Counted from the first letter of the stretch, positions 32,870 through 44,655 are shown. The stretch: DNA of 64,000 nucleotides from Isoetes taiwanensis (GCA_021234155.1 JAJEKV010000001.1:28849768-28913767); one strand, 5' to 3'. The notes: generated by a model from the letters alone, not told the origin. Program-made: numbers and translations.

Positions 32870-33380
32870 CTAAGAAGCAGTGCTCGATACTCTCAACTTG
32901 CTGCTTACACAGTGAGCAGAGTTCTGAAATGCGGGATAAAACTTATGTACTAGCACATTAACCCGCAGACATCTGTGAAGGAGTTGCCACCATAAGGTAG
33001 AAACTTTGGGATGCAGCAATTTATTCCAGACCCAGGACCACACGCTTCCACTGAGGAGGGGGAATGCGGAGCTGCTAACCAGCCCGAGGGGGAACAATGT
33101 CAACATCAACCAGCTTTTGATATAACGAATGCATAAGACGTTGTGCATTAACAATTTGGGGACCAGTCCAAATAGGCACATCAACTGATTGTGAAGAAGC
33201 GTCTAGCAGATTGTCAGCCAGCTTTTGCCACAAAGCTCTGTCCCATTGAGATAGCATAAACTTAGTCTGAAAGCATCCCAAGTCAACAAGTGTCCTGCCT
33301 CGTACCAAGCACCAACTGTGATTACCAGCACGCCTCCAACGCCGTTGAGTCAATGGATGTACAGTAGCACACAGAGGCAT
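32870..33380 (-). pseudogene. LINE family 1: ORF2 C-terminus
   Basis: Overlapping frames with VWNKLLHPKVSTLWWQLLHR and LRVNVLVHK. This corresponds to the P-K-V-x-x-x-x-W-x-L-x-H pattern of the zf-RVT domain at the end of plant LINE ORF2 proteins. Two frames are needed, so a frameshift lies near 33100. Confidence 0.7.
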
Positions 33381-33536
33381 GTGATTATCCAGAGGAATCC
33401 ACCAACACAGAGAACCTACCTATGGACACACACCTGGATTAATCTTAAATAGCACACAAATTGTCTCACAAGAATCAAGCAGTCCCTTCAAAAAGGGGGA
33501 AGCATTCGGATATGGACGAAGCTGATAAAAGAGACA

Positions 33537-34169
33537 TCAAGGAAGAACTGCCCTAAGTGCCGGTTTCCCAAAAGCAATACACTGCCCAAGTGCTTGCGCA
33601 ACCAATCTCATTCCAGATGAATGTACCATACCCACCAAGTAGCGACAAATGAACTTAGATATCATAATTTTACTCTGTAAATGAAAGTCAATCATACCTA
33701 GACCTCCAGCAAATTTTGGTTTGAGACATGTGGACCAAGCGACCTTCACAATTACACCTGTCTCAGTACCTGCCCAAATGAAGTTACGGATAATTGCGAC
33801 AACCTCTTGAAACTTTGTTTGTGAGGCAAGCACAACAGATGCCATGAGTGTTGCTGAGAACCTGCTTAGCAACTACTATCCACCCTGCTAGAGAAAGCCT
33901 AGCTATATTCCACCAAAAAAGATGCTTACGCAGGCCTTCCACTATAATATCCCATGCATCTGAAGTAGAGATATGTATACCTACAAGAATGCCCAAGAGT
34001 TTAGTGGCCTTCCCTTGAGGAAGCACTTTCCACGGATACTCGTAAATACAGGGAGGAACATCCACATCCAAAGTCCATAAAGCAGAGCACTTTAGTCACC
34101 AAACAAGAACCCCTGATGCCAGGGAGAAAGAGTCCAGCAAAAGCTTAGAATTCTGAAGATTATAATCCT
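33537..34169 (-). pseudogene. LINE family 1: RT thumb and following region
   Basis: Frames 34071-33784 and 33872-33537 encode KATKLLGILVGIHISTSDAW (K-Y-L-G type motif after RT), NIARLSLAGWIVVAKQVLSN, and FIWAGTETGVIVKVAWSTCL with KPKFAGGLGMIDF. All are characteristic of plant LINE ORF2 downstream of the catalytic domain. Frameshifts separate them. Confidence 0.75.
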
Positions 34170-34792
34170 CGGCCACTAGAAAGATATCATCGGCATACTA
34201 ATTACACACTTCTTGAAAACCATCCTCCATAGTCAATCCCTGAATTATGCCATCTTGAGCAGCCCAAGATTATAATAGCTGGGACAATACCTCTGCCATA
34301 ATAGTGAACAATAAATGGGGCAAGGGGACATCCTTGTCGAACTCCTCTACCAACAGGAAACACAGCCGACGGTTCTCCCTGAAAAAGCACAGTATACCGA
34401 GCAGAAAGATGGTGCTTCATAACATCTCTAGTAAACAACCCTCCAAATCCCAATGTCAGAAGGCACTTTTGTAGGAAATTCCAATCTATACTGTCATAGG
34501 CTTTAGCAAAATCCAATTTGAGATATACAATGTGCTGACCCTTAAGACGCGCCCAATACATCCCCTCATAAGCGGCAGCCACATTATCAAGAATACAACG
34601 CTTAGGTAAAAATCCTGATTGCGTGAAGAAGATAGACTCTGCCAAGATATCACTCACTTTCTCTGCCAAGGCCTTAGCAAAGATCTTGTACACCGTAGAT
34701 AACAAAGTTATAGGGCGCCAATCCGAGATAGTTTTAGGCTCTTTGCACTTAGGAATAAGGGAAATGCAACCAGTGTTGATGATCTTATCCAA
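34170..34792 (-). pseudogene. LINE family 1: reverse transcriptase
   Basis: NTGCISLIPKCKEPKTISDW, then RPITLLSTVYKI, FLPKRCILDN and IVYLKLDFAKAYDSIDW (motif A Asp) with GRGVRQGCPLAP (motif B) in one frame. The YADD catalytic motif is intact at 34186-34197, but in a different frame after a shift near 34280. A decayed but recognisable L1-type RT. Confidence 0.88.
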
Positions 34793-35404
34793 GCTCCTGA
34801 ATCGGCGAAACTCAGAGAAAGCATTGAAGACGTCATCACCAAGCCAATTCCAATAAGCTTGGAAAGTCTCTGCAGGAAAACCACTTATTCTTCTTTAAAG
34901 AGTCTACAGCAGAATGCAAATCATTGACAGTAATAGTTGATTCCAACTGAACACGCTATTGTGGGAAAATAATAGGATGGATCATAGATAAAACTGCCTC
35001 CTGCATGTCCTCTTGGAAGGGCAGAGACTGATCAGCAAAAAAAGCAGAAAAATGATAAAAAATAACTGCTTTAATTGTGCAGCATCAGAAATTTCAGAGC
35101 CATCAGGTAGAAGTAGCGAAGATATGGAGCTTGACACACGCCTTCTCCTTGCCGCCCTAAAGAAGAAGTGAGAGCACCTATCTCCCAATTTAAGTCAATC
35201 CAAACTGGCCTTAACACAAGCTTGAGTTGCCTATATAGACTCTTATTTCTGCCAATAACTCTTTCTCTCGAATACCTGATGGAGGGGCTTGTGAACGGCA
35301 CATTTGAAGCTCCAGATACAAAGCTAGTAGTCGGCCTCTAGTTGCCTGTGCCGCTTAGCAAAGGATTTAACTGCTGCCAAAGCGTCAACAACCCCAGACT
35401 TACC
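34793..35404 (-). pseudogene. LINE family 1: endonuclease-RT linker
   Basis: Broken frames 35301-35071 and 35188-34982 correspond to the linker between endonuclease and RT. DRCSHFFFRAARRRRVSSSI followed by LLPDGSEISD matches the usual FF-x-x-x-x-x-R-R-x-x-N-x-I block. Several frameshifts. Confidence 0.65.
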
Positions 35405-36233
35405 TCAAAGACAAGAAAATGTAGAGGACCAGGCATGCCTGCAGCCATCAGTAAACTCTGGGTCTGACAAATATTGAGTGTTAAGCTTGAAATAGGTTCT
35501 TGTAGCTCGTCTATACACTGGCGCTGTAACTGAAAGCCATTGTGGATTGTGATCAGATATGGAACTATCCAACATATTTGTCCTTTGCAAGTTACCCAGT
35601 AAGCTAGCAGCTATTACATTATAATACCCACGATCATGCCGAGCGTAAGCTCTACCTGGTCCAGTCCAGCCATTACACCACGTAAAAGACTGGTCTCTGC
35701 CAACCTCTACCATTCTGCAGTCCAGCACAAGCTGCCTCCACTGCTCACGTTCAAATCCCTGAACAACCTGTGTACCCCTACCACATCTATCTGCTTCAAA
35801 CTCAACCATATTAAAATAACCAACTAGTAGCCATGCTACATTATGACCGAGCCGCATAATCTTAGTCCGTAAAGTGGTCCACAGAGAGCCTCGCTGATGT
35901 GGCTGATTAGGTGTATACACATTCACAATTCCCCACTTTTGCCCCTTATCCATCCATTTGACTATTATCCACCGTCCAAATCTGTCTACTTGAGACATTA
36001 AGGGAAGATTTCCAAGCAGTGAGGACTCCAGCCTGAGCTGAGTTAGAAGCAGCAACCAAGACATTGTAATGAGGACCCACAATTGCAGCCAGCTTCTGCA
36101 CCCCACCTTTACAGCACTTGTGCTCTTGAAGACAACAAAAATCCATCGAAAACTTAGACAAATAATTAGATAACCTGCTCCTTTTACATGGGGAAGAAGC
36201 TACACCTCTCACGTTCCAAGATAGTATGTTCAT
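35405..36233 (-). pseudogene. LINE family 1: apurinic endonuclease domain
   Basis: Starts MNILSWNVRGVASSPCKRSR with CCLQEHK (catalytic Glu). It continues in another frame with IVNVYTPNQP, WLLVGYFNMVEF (usual GDFN, here Asp to Tyr), FTWCNGWTGPGRAYARHDRG and SSISDHNPQW (S-D-H intact). A frameshift lies near 35950-36100. The domain nicks target DNA for target-primed reverse transcription. It is inactive here on sequence grounds. Confidence 0.85.
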
Positions 36234-36259
36234 TAAGATGTATGATGATGTTCTACATC

Positions 36260-36786
36260 CATCTCAGCGGCATCATCAAGTGGGAGATCTGCACATTGTG
36301 TTTTGGAAATTCGTAAGGGGGAGCCTCCTCTCTGTTCCACTCTTCCATTGTGTAAGATACCTGGCGAAGGAGAGCCTCCGCTCTGCTCATCCCTCCCAAT
36401 AGAAGAACACTCTAGATCAGCTCCCTCCGTATGCTGACTCGTAGGTGGTAAGGGAGAGCCTCTGCTCCGCTCAACCCTTCCATGTGTGCCTTCAGAAGAG
36501 CGCGGTGTGACATTGCATGCTTATTTCGTGCCGCCTTCTTTAAACTGACTCGCTGCCATCCCTCATTCATCATTTCCCGCCTTTCTTGTGTCTCTTGAAT
36601 GACTTTCAATCTACGACGTACCTCGTCATCAAATGGATAATGTTGGGCAGGAGGTGAAGGGATTGATTGAGTAGGCATGGAGGACACAACAGGAAGACAT
36701 GAAGGCACATGAGCAACAGTAGGATGTGTGGTCACAGTAGAGGTGAAAGTGGCAGGTGCAACAGTAGAAGAACGAACAGGTTTCAA
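36260..36786 (-). pseudogene. LINE family 1: ORF1 remnant, Pro/Ser-rich
   Basis: Frame 36786-36412: a Ser/Pro/Thr-rich N-terminal part followed by a charged helix (DDEVRRRLKVIQETQERREM). The plus strand of 36315-36460 repeats GAGAGCCTCYGCTCYGCTC about every 70 bp (three degenerate copies). The position just upstream of the endonuclease fits LINE ORF1, but no RNA-binding domain is visible. Confidence 0.4.
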
Positions 36787-36800
36787 GGGAGAAGGAAGTA

Positions 36801-37245
36801 GTCTTCCATCAGTTTGCTTCCGCTCTATTGCCCTCCTTGTCTTAGTTTGCTCTGTTCGTTAGTCCAGTTCATCCTTTTCAGCCTTGTTGATCATTTTTTC
36901 ATTATCTTCTTGTACTTTATTCACATACTCCGTCAGTTCCTTTGTTTTAGTTCACCCACCTTTACCTTGTTACTAGTATATTTTTTAATCCCGTAGTCAC
37001 AGTTGGTATGGTTCCTTTTTTGTGTTCTCATTGGTTCTTGCTTGTTCTATGCCTTGACGTATTTTTCGTCCCTTCTGCGGTGATATGTTTAGGTTTTGGA
37101 GTTTTTTAGATCCTTTGGTGCATATATCCCTAAATGTATTCTTCTGTATCGTTTAATCTACGTGCTTTACGTATTTATGTGTTTTCCTTGTCAGTTTTTT
37201 GTTTTCTTGTAGCTCTTTTAATTCCTTTTTTAGTTTATTTGTCTA
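36801..37245. other. T/C-rich spacer
   Basis: Pyrimidine-rich plus strand with no supported gene. It may hold the 5' end of LINE family 1, but no start is clear. Confidence 0.35.
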
Positions 37246-37256
37246 CTAGAAAAAGT

Positions 37257-37273
37257 GCCCAGCGTTGCTGGGC
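37257..37273 (-). other. Helitron 3' subterminal hairpin
   Basis: Perfect 7-bp stem with a 3-nt loop, 7 nt from CTAG on the minus strand. This spacing and composition are typical of plant Helitron 3' ends. In the plus direction it also resembles a stem-loop terminator, but a bacterial-type terminator has no role here. Confidence 0.75.
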
Positions 37274-37767
37274 TTTTCATCGTGCATAAATTGAAAAGGT
37301 AATAAACAAGGTGAATTTTAAGTTGAGAACATCTGAAGGGGCAAAAGTTGTGTAAGTGAAACTTACACTATTAGCCAGTATTTCTCTTTCCTAAGCATTT
37401 GTCTTTCTTAAGCATAGATTCTTCAAACTTTGGGTTTAGACTTTAGATTCAAAAGCTTCTTAGGGGATTGGAATTTGTTATCACACTTGCTCTGCCTCAC
37501 AAGCTACCATGTGTAAATTTAGACCAACGATAAGAATCAAAGATTATAGCTTTGACTTTAAAATTTATAAGATGAAAATCCATATGCGTTGTTCCCATTT
37601 CCTTTCATCATCGAAGGAACATGCCATCTCAATTTTCTTCTTCCTCTAGCCTTGTCTTTAACATTTGGACTAAAAAACTCTTTAGGCGTTCAATCTTCCC
37701 GAAGGAGTTTTCTAGAGGGTTCAATTTTCCCTAAGGAGTTCTTCTAGAGGGTTCCCCTTTGTTCGAT

Positions 37768-37896
37768 TTAGTGGCTAGTCCATTGGGTTAGCAATTAGGA
37801 GATCTTGTGTTCAAGTCTCTGGGGGTCCGTCATATGTCCTTATGGATGCTGCCAATGTGGCATGACGTAAAAATCTATCTATCTTTCTATCTATCT
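37768..37896 (+). mobile_element. tRNA-derived SINE
   Basis: About 130 bp with a pol III B box GTTCAAGTC (37809-37817) and a degenerate A box near 37769-37782 (TAGTGGCTAGTCC), a short body and a 3' tail of CTAT repeats after TGACGTAAAAAT. The body end GGATGCTGCC ... TGACGT matches the insert at 8036-8087. No clear target duplication was found at this copy. It lies inside the candidate Helitron. Confidence 0.7.
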
Positions 37897-38365
37897 TTAC
37901 ATCGCATATCAAAATGACAAATAAACTATTTTTTTCCCAATAAATATGTGAATAACATCTCAATTGTACTTAGTAATTTCAAAAATCCTTTCTATAGTAT
38001 GTAAGTCAAAAGAACATTAGCAAATATATGAACAGCCCTACATGTGGGGAAATAAATAGGGGATTTGAGTTTTTTTATTTTTGCATAAAAATTTAAGAGA
38101 ATGCAATGCTCCAACCCTCATCATAAATCCATCTGTTTTTCCCAAATTCCATCAATCATCTTTTAAAATAAGAACGGATCAATGCATTGCTTTGAGGTCA
38201 CTCCAATACACCAAGGGAATTGCAGACATTCAATATCTCTTTGTGATAGATAAATTCACAGATTAGCACTTAGATTGTCGAATGTGGAATATTAAGAGAA
38301 TTGTGTGTTTGAAGATATCTGATAAAGGCTTATGTTTCATTTTCTTATGCAAAAGCCTAAGCAGA

Positions 38366-39729
38366 TTAATAATTGTTTGTCAAATAGGTTTTTACATAAG
38401 ATAAAATTAATGATGGTTCCAAACAATGCCTATTCTTTCTTTTGAAGTCAAAAGCTTGCATGATTTGTATAATTTCGTGTAACTTTTTGTACCATATGGC
38501 TGATTGTTTAGGGTATCTGTTCGGATCATCCATGTCGATCCACATAAAACAATTTGTATCTCCACACATACCCAAAGAAATCATTCCCAGCTATCCAAAA
38601 ATGACCATCCAAAATGACCAAGTCATGTATCCTCTACCATTTGCTCCATTCCCGAAAGTGCAGGCCAATATGAGGATCTTGCGGGCCTTTACAGTACAAA
38701 AATACCCTTACCTTAATGCGGACTTCAAGCATTTGATATAACCCTATATAATTCTTAACTTTGTCCTCCAAGATTTTGCCCGACAAAAATAATGGCAAGT
38801 TCATATCAGCAATGCCTACAAAATGCTTTGCAAAATGCAAAAGATATTAGATGAAATTTGGGGCTTGATAATCAACACAAACATGAGGCTCCTACCATTT
38901 TTTGTGATCATAATTGGCACATTATTGTAATGCATTTTGGTGCCATCCGGATATTCCAAGGAACAATGTTGAAGGCATACACCTATAAGAAACATTTTGC
39001 ATCAACATACATCATGGTCGAGCAGCAAAGACTGTCTAAATGCAATGGCCACACACTTACAATCAGTCCAATAGGAACTCCATTCTTGATTCTTTGTAGA
39101 AACATCACAAATGCTTCTCCATAATACATGGTGCTGCAACGTAAGAGGAAGGGTGGTAAGAAAAGGAAGTACTTTGAGATTATAGAAGGAGATGTTGTTC
39201 AAGGGATTTCTGCCGACAAGGAAATGTGGATGCCATTTAAGACTCGAATTTGAGACTCGAAGAAGCCATTTGTGAATTCGAGGGACATGATTTATTTTCT
39301 GTGAGTATATCGTGGATATGAGCTTATTTCGTGGTGTACAAAGCCGACAATCTCTCCAAGAGGAGTTTGAGATGGCTTCTTCATTTGTCCCAACATCTTG
39401 TAGTGTCCTGCAATGATCATCTTTGTTTTCGTTTGATGGAGAGACTCATGAGCTTGCATGATGTAGAACTGTATTAAATGTGCAAGTGAAAGAGCTGTCT
39501 TACCACCGATGAGAATGTTATGTTGGTGAAATGAGCATGCCCAAAACTTGTGCGTAATTTTGAGAATCAATAGATTAGGCTCTTTGCAATTGACTAAATA
39601 CATTCTTTCATAGCTGGCTCTAATGCTGTTATAATTCGGGGCATCCAAGAAAACACCCAAAAGGAGCACCCAAAACACTCTTCTAAACATTAAAAGAAAA
39701 AGATGTTGAACCCATTCTTTGGGATGCAT
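38366..39729 (-). pseudogene. Unidentified minus-strand coding-like frames inside the Helitron
   Basis: Frames 39729-39292 (145 codons, LVNCKEPNLLILKITHKFW and AHESLHQTKTKMIIAGHYKM), 39202-39002, 38840-38634 (LFLSGKILEDKVKNYIGLYQ, VFLYCKGPQDPHIGLHF) and 38584-38366 (CGDTNCFMWIDMDDPNRYP). Their composition suggests exons or one frameshifted protein. They do not show Rep, helicase or transposase motifs. Within a Helitron they could be captured host gene fragments. No family was recognised. Confidence 0.35.
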
Positions 39730-42700
39730 CTAAAAACATACATGTACACAACTCTCCCACAAACTGCAAGATGCATTGTAGATTCTCACCTTGCAAACAA
39801 CAAATCCTCTCCGAACCAAATCGGCCTGCATAATTACTCCAAAGGTTCATGCCTAGAATCAAGGCCTACCTGGCTGGTTGGAAGCAAGAGAGCCAGGAAG
39901 AAAAGTAGGCTGCGACAAGTCGAAATGGCTGTGATAATTACAAACCCTTACAAGGACTTAGGGAATCTTGTTGTTCTAATATAGTTGTCACATCAATGCA
40001 AACTGTCGGTATTCAAACCGGCCAAAAGCTCCATTATTATATTCATTCTTCAAAAAAATCAGCAAAAAACTGACCTCATAAAAACCGACCTTAATATTTC
40101 TCCTTTAGATCAACTCGCATAGCACATTCTAAGAGTCAGTATTCGAGACTGAAAACCAATACAGACCTCAATGATGCCAAATGCCGCGTCTAAATTGATC
40201 TATGTTGGAATTTATTAGACAAAATGTCGTACAACTTTATATGAACATAAAGCATATGAATAACTAACTGGCATGACATATCAAGGGTTTGCCGCCGCAT
40301 TGATAAACCAAACTTCTGGCCTGCTCTCGTGCGGTTCACACACAATAAGCATCGGGGAACTATGTTAGCACTCATCCTTGCTTGAATAAAGAGCCCTAGC
40401 CAATCTTTTGATCTTAAGGAATTGGAAAAAGCGGTTCTCCATGTCAAATCATCGATTAACTATGAATGTACTTCAAGATTGTCTATAATACATCTCGGAA
40501 TCAACATAATGGCATTGAATAACTGTTGCCAAAGAAAAAAAAAATACAACTATAAAATGTATGCATGCAGTCTAGAAGCAAGCTCAAAAGCAGTCTAATT
40601 AAAAGTTACAAACATTGAGAGCATTACCGGATAAAGCAAGTACGTAGTACCCTTTGACTCATGAAATATCAACCGCATCGTCTGCTCCAAAGTAGATCAA
40701 ATGGAAACACTATCTCCATCTCTCGGCGATTCTTGCATTTCAATAAGACTCCATGTTTACAATTGAGAGTTGAAGCCCGAGATACGCCAATCAGCGAATA
40801 TGCTAAACCATTTCACAAAAAGTAAAGTGTTAATATGGCTATATCCTTTGGCACAAACCTCAATTCAAAACTCGATCCTTCCCAAATAGCCCTCACCTTT
40901 GTTTAATAGATTGAACCACATGTGATGGGAAGATGGCGATGAAAGTAAAGACTAAAAACAAAGTAGAAATACGAGACAACATGTATGCGATTCGAGAGCT
41001 AGATGGAGTTCCCTGTCTTCAAGAACATAAGGAGTTTACGTCTTCAAGGACTCCACAAATGCCTACAAACAAAACTCAAAACAATTTCAAGCAAACTCAA
41101 AAGGATTTCAAACCATAGTCTTTAGTCCGGCTTGATTGATGCTTCCGAAATCCTCGGACCATGGATATGTTAACTCCGGAGTTTTTACATCTCGAGCTGA
41201 AGCAAATGTCAAAGCTATTTGTTGGTCACGGTCATGTAAATGATTTTTGCAGAAAATCCCTAGGATTCTACTTGTGCTATGCGGTGGCATAAATCATGCA
41301 CATAAAAAGGTTGGTTGGTTAAGAAGAGCAAGGGTAGTGCTTGCTTCTCGGAGCACCGGATCCGTAGTTGAAAAAATTAAAACTTGGAAACAATTAGATG
41401 GTTCTAAGCATTCTATAAAGGATATCCAAGTCCTCTGGAAAAAGGAAGCAAGGAGTTGCCTATATCAGCCATCATTACCTACAACCAAATGTATGTGGAG
41501 CAACACCGGGCGGCTAATCGTCACTATAGCAATAGGTGGTTTAATACACGGACTCGACTTACTTTTATATAAAGCATGTCAAGAAAATATATATCCCTAT
41601 GGATACAAAAGTCGAGATCGGACATAGATATATGTGAGACTCTAACAAAGAGCTCTGGCATGAAACAACCGCTTTTTAGTTGCTTTGGACCATTTGTCGG
41701 TATTGATAATTCAGGTCCTTATGGCTTTACGTTTTTACGTTGCCGAGGAAAAATATCCGTCATGCACACGATGATTGTTTCACTTACCAAGAATGGGGTC
41801 TAAACGAAATTTAAATTATCATGTTCACGCACAAGGGGGATAGAACAACTAATTGAGTATTTAGTACTAAATCTTTTGCAATGGTTTATTCTACAAAGAT
41901 GACCGGATTCGGAACAAAGAGCAACTTAAAGATTTTTGCTTTTGTGTTCGTTGATTTCCCGGATAAGGGCAACCGCCAAGGGTACAACTCTATATGAAAG
42001 AATTGCTCGAATGTAGTTTTTGATGCAAAATGTCCGGAGTGTTGATTTCTTGATGGCATGGCGGATTATAAAGAATACTCAAAAAAAGATGATAGAAGGC
42101 ATGGAGGCCTCATTTCTGATCTTTGGTAGCAGAAAGCGCTTTAAAACCTAGGAAGATCGCAGCAATGAGTAAGTCCACCGCTAAGTTAGTAGCGTTTTTG
42201 CAATGAAATATCTGTGTTTATTCCACCTAAATGCAACATGCAATGCAAACCAAAGGATTCCCCCGACTATAACTCTGTATTTTAAGCCCGTAAATTGAAA
42301 AAACGTGGAAGAATGCTTACCTGGTCAAGATTGGGACGATCGAGCCATGTTTGGTTTGAAACAGAGAATTCCAAAGACTCGGCAAAAGATTCGGCAGCAT
42401 TTGCACCATCGATCTTCAAGGGAACCGGATTACGCAGGGCTAGATCTTTGTCCCACCAAAAGCATTATATAGAAGATTCTGAACGTCCATATTGAAACTT
42501 GAATTCAAAACCTAAACTGCACACGATCGCCATAGCTGCATTTTATGTGCAAGAAGCTATTATGCACACCAGAGCATGTTCGACACAGAAAGCAATTAGG
42601 AAGCTTAGGGTGCGATCCGGCAAAATCGTTCACGTTGGTTTCTCTCTCTTTCTTCCTATGCATTAACCTAGAAGGACAAAATAATAACTAATTATTTAAC
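39730..42700. other. Helitron interior without recognised gene
   Basis: Only scattered short frames on both strands (for example 41247-41627 plus and 40190-40447 minus), with no conserved motif. It could contain further captured exons, which cannot be told from chance by eye. Confidence 0.3.
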
Positions 42701-42785
42701 GGCTCAAAATGAAAGTTATGGGAAAAAAATTGACGGCCGAGATGCTCTGCACACACTACATTTTGCTTTTATTACTATATATAGA

Positions 42786-43560
42786 TTCTAGTTTGACCCC
42801 GTTAGCTCCTTTGGGTAGTACCCTTTCTGCCGTTGTTTTTATTTGCCTCATTTTTTCTTTCTATTGTTTCCTTGTGCTCTGTTTTGACCTCCTTAACTCC
42901 TTTGCGTCATGCCCTTCTTGCCTTTGCTCATTTCCTCGTTCTTCCTCCACTTTTGTCTTGCTTCTTCTATTCCAGTGACTCCATTAGTTCCCTCAATCCA
43001 TCATGTGTGTGTGTGTATTATGCCAGTCTTTCTGGCATGCATAGCTTTCATTTCTATTTTTACCATGTCTTCTCTTGATTCACCTTAATTCTCTTTTCCC
43101 TGTTGGTATCCATAATCGTTTTTTTCTATTCGTCATTTTGGGCCAGTTTTCCCTTCATTTCACTTTTTGCCTTCTATTTTCTTGTCGTCTTGATTTGCTC
43201 CATTCTTTTGAGGTAGATTCCTCTTCTATCGGCCAACTAGTTGTATCATAGGACCCATTCTAGGAATGCCTGCATCTCCTATTTATACCGCCTCCTTCCT
43301 CATTTCTAGTCATCGGCGTTCTCTTGAGCTTCTTTTCCTTGTTGCTCTTAGCTCCACAAATTTTCCGCTCCCCTCTCCCTTTATCATATCCAAGCTTGTT
43401 GGTCATATCTTCGTCTGTTTTCCCGTTTCATCCTGGAAGTTGCTCCATTTCCATTTAGTCGGTTGGTCATCTGTATGTGTCTATTTGTCTATACTTCTCG
43501 GGTCGCTCTGCAGCACCTGTTATTCTCCATGTTTTCTTTCTTATTTAATGAAAATGCATA
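42786..43560. other. Pyrimidine-rich spacer
   Basis: Strong T/C bias on the plus strand produces hydrophobic chance frames (Phe/Leu/Ser-rich). It contains a short (TG)n at 43005-43016. No gene is supported. Confidence 0.45.
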
Positions 43561-43577
43561 TGTTCTTATTTTTCATT

Positions 43578-43806
43578 TTTTCTCGGCGTGGCACTGTAGC
43601 TTCCGAGACATACTTATCATTTCGTTTTTTCTCGGCGTGGCACTATAGTCTCGGAGTCGTAATTCTTTTTCATTTTCTCTCGGCGTGGCATTGTAACCTC
43701 CGAGACAGCACTAATCGGATATTTTTCTCGCGATGGTCATTCCGCAAATGGTTCTCGATTGGTCGGTTGTTGTTTCTTCCTCGGCGTGGTCCTGGAGCCT
43801 CTGAGT
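43578..43806 (+). repeat. ~49-bp tandem repeat with CTCGGCGTGG core
   Basis: CTCGGCGTGGCAYTRTAGYCTCCGAG-like units start near 43582, 43631, 43679, a degraded one near 43727, and 43780. Spacings are 49, 48, 48 and 53 bp. Each unit starts CTCGG and ends near CCGAG, so each can form a short hairpin. Non-coding. Confidence 0.75.
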
Positions 43807-44382
43807 GCTTTTATATTCTTGAGATTTTGGCACATGCCTATGCTTAAAGCTTCTAACCTTCTAATGGGTTATTCTCCTTTTTCAGACTTTCTATTGCAGG
43901 TCGTTTCTTGTACTTCTCTTAGTTGTCAACGCCATCATGTTGTATATCAACACACTTCTTGGCGGACGTATGTTAGTGGCATTCTTCGAGAGCCTTGGCG
44001 ATTATCTCTCATTAGGGTTTTCCTCGAAAACCCAAAGAGGCGGATTTTTTCATCCTGATGAGAAGGGGTCGCCAGTTTTCTCATCTTTGCATACACCAAA
44101 TGACGAATAACTCATCTTTTATCTTGTATTCCTTAGTTTTGTCATGCTCTCGATGATTATCTCTTTACGGAGCATTCAATTTCAAGTTTGTCAAAAAGTT
44201 CTACCCCAAGTAGGGGAATCAATTTGTACTCGACGATTTTACAAAGCTCAATGAGAACACCATGCCAACTAGTTGTATCATAGAACCCATCTTAGGAATA
44301 TGGACACAAGAAAGGTTGCAAATTTTCTGAGTTTAAAAAATGTTTCAAGAATGATGAGGTTAGAGCTTGGCTTGAGTATGTT
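43807..44382. other. Leader region of element C
   Basis: No gene. GCCAACTAGTTGTATCATAG with ACCCAT...TAGGAAT occurs at 44264-44300 and also at 43233-43269, a direct repeat about 1.03 kb apart that could mark LTR or primer-site sequence of element C. Confidence 0.35.
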
Positions 44383-44655
44383 ATGAGTTTAGGAGCTAAC
44401 TCTTGGGATGAATTGGTCAAGAAATTCTTGGCAAGGTTTGGTAAGCTTTCGGATCCTCAGGATTTGATTTTTGAACTGCAAACCTTTCACATAAAGCATG
44501 GTGAGAGTGTTTACCAATATGTGGAAAGGTTTAATCTTTATCTTGTCAAGTGTCAGATTAATCAAGTTCCTAACCATACTTTGCACCTTGTGGCATCTTT
44601 TATCAGAGGATTAAACAGTAGACCAAGAATACACAGGGAGATGCTCAAGATCTAA
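44383..44655 (+). pseudogene. Element C: gag capsid part
   Basis: SWDELVKKFLARFGKLSDPQ, then the ELQTFHIKHGESVYQYVERF block and LHLVASFIRGLN. This is the W-x-x-L...F-x-x-R-F...E-S-x-x-x-x-x-x-R-F pattern of plant Athila/Tat gag. The frame stops at 44653-44655; the N-terminal capsid region is missing or unreadable. Confidence 0.75.

Larger units (their letters stand above)
32690..36800 (-). mobile_element. LINE (family 1), longer copy
   Basis: Minus-strand order: ORF1 remnant (36786-36412), endonuclease (36233-35405), linker (35301-34982), RT (34792-34170), the thumb and C-terminal region, and a zf-RVT-like C-terminus (33380-32870). About 4.1 kb. This is the plant L1-type layout. The left boundary is approximate, and no target duplication was identified. 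Confidence 0.85.
37246..42785 (-). mobile_element. Candidate non-autonomous Helitron, 5.5 kb
   Basis: On the minus strand the 3' end reads GCCCAGC-aac-GCTGGGC (7-bp stem, plus 37257-37273), then ACTTTTT, then CTAG (37246-37249), followed by T. The candidate 5' end starts TCTATATATAGTAATAAAAG at 42785 and is preceded by A. TC...hairpin-CTRR inserted between A and T is the Helitron structure. No Rep/helicase frame was seen, so it would be non-autonomous. The 3' end is strong; pairing with this particular 5' end is inference from terminus type only. Confidence 0.6.

Noticed and set aside
37257-37290. Stem-loop plus T-run as a transcription terminator
   Set aside because: Intrinsic terminators are bacterial; the spacing to CTAG on the other strand explains it better as a Helitron end.
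42709-44058. Plus-strand frames rich in Phe, Leu and Ser that resemble membrane proteins
   Set aside because: They follow from strong T/C bias of the strand, overlap each other in all frames and contain tandem repeats. No conserved motif.
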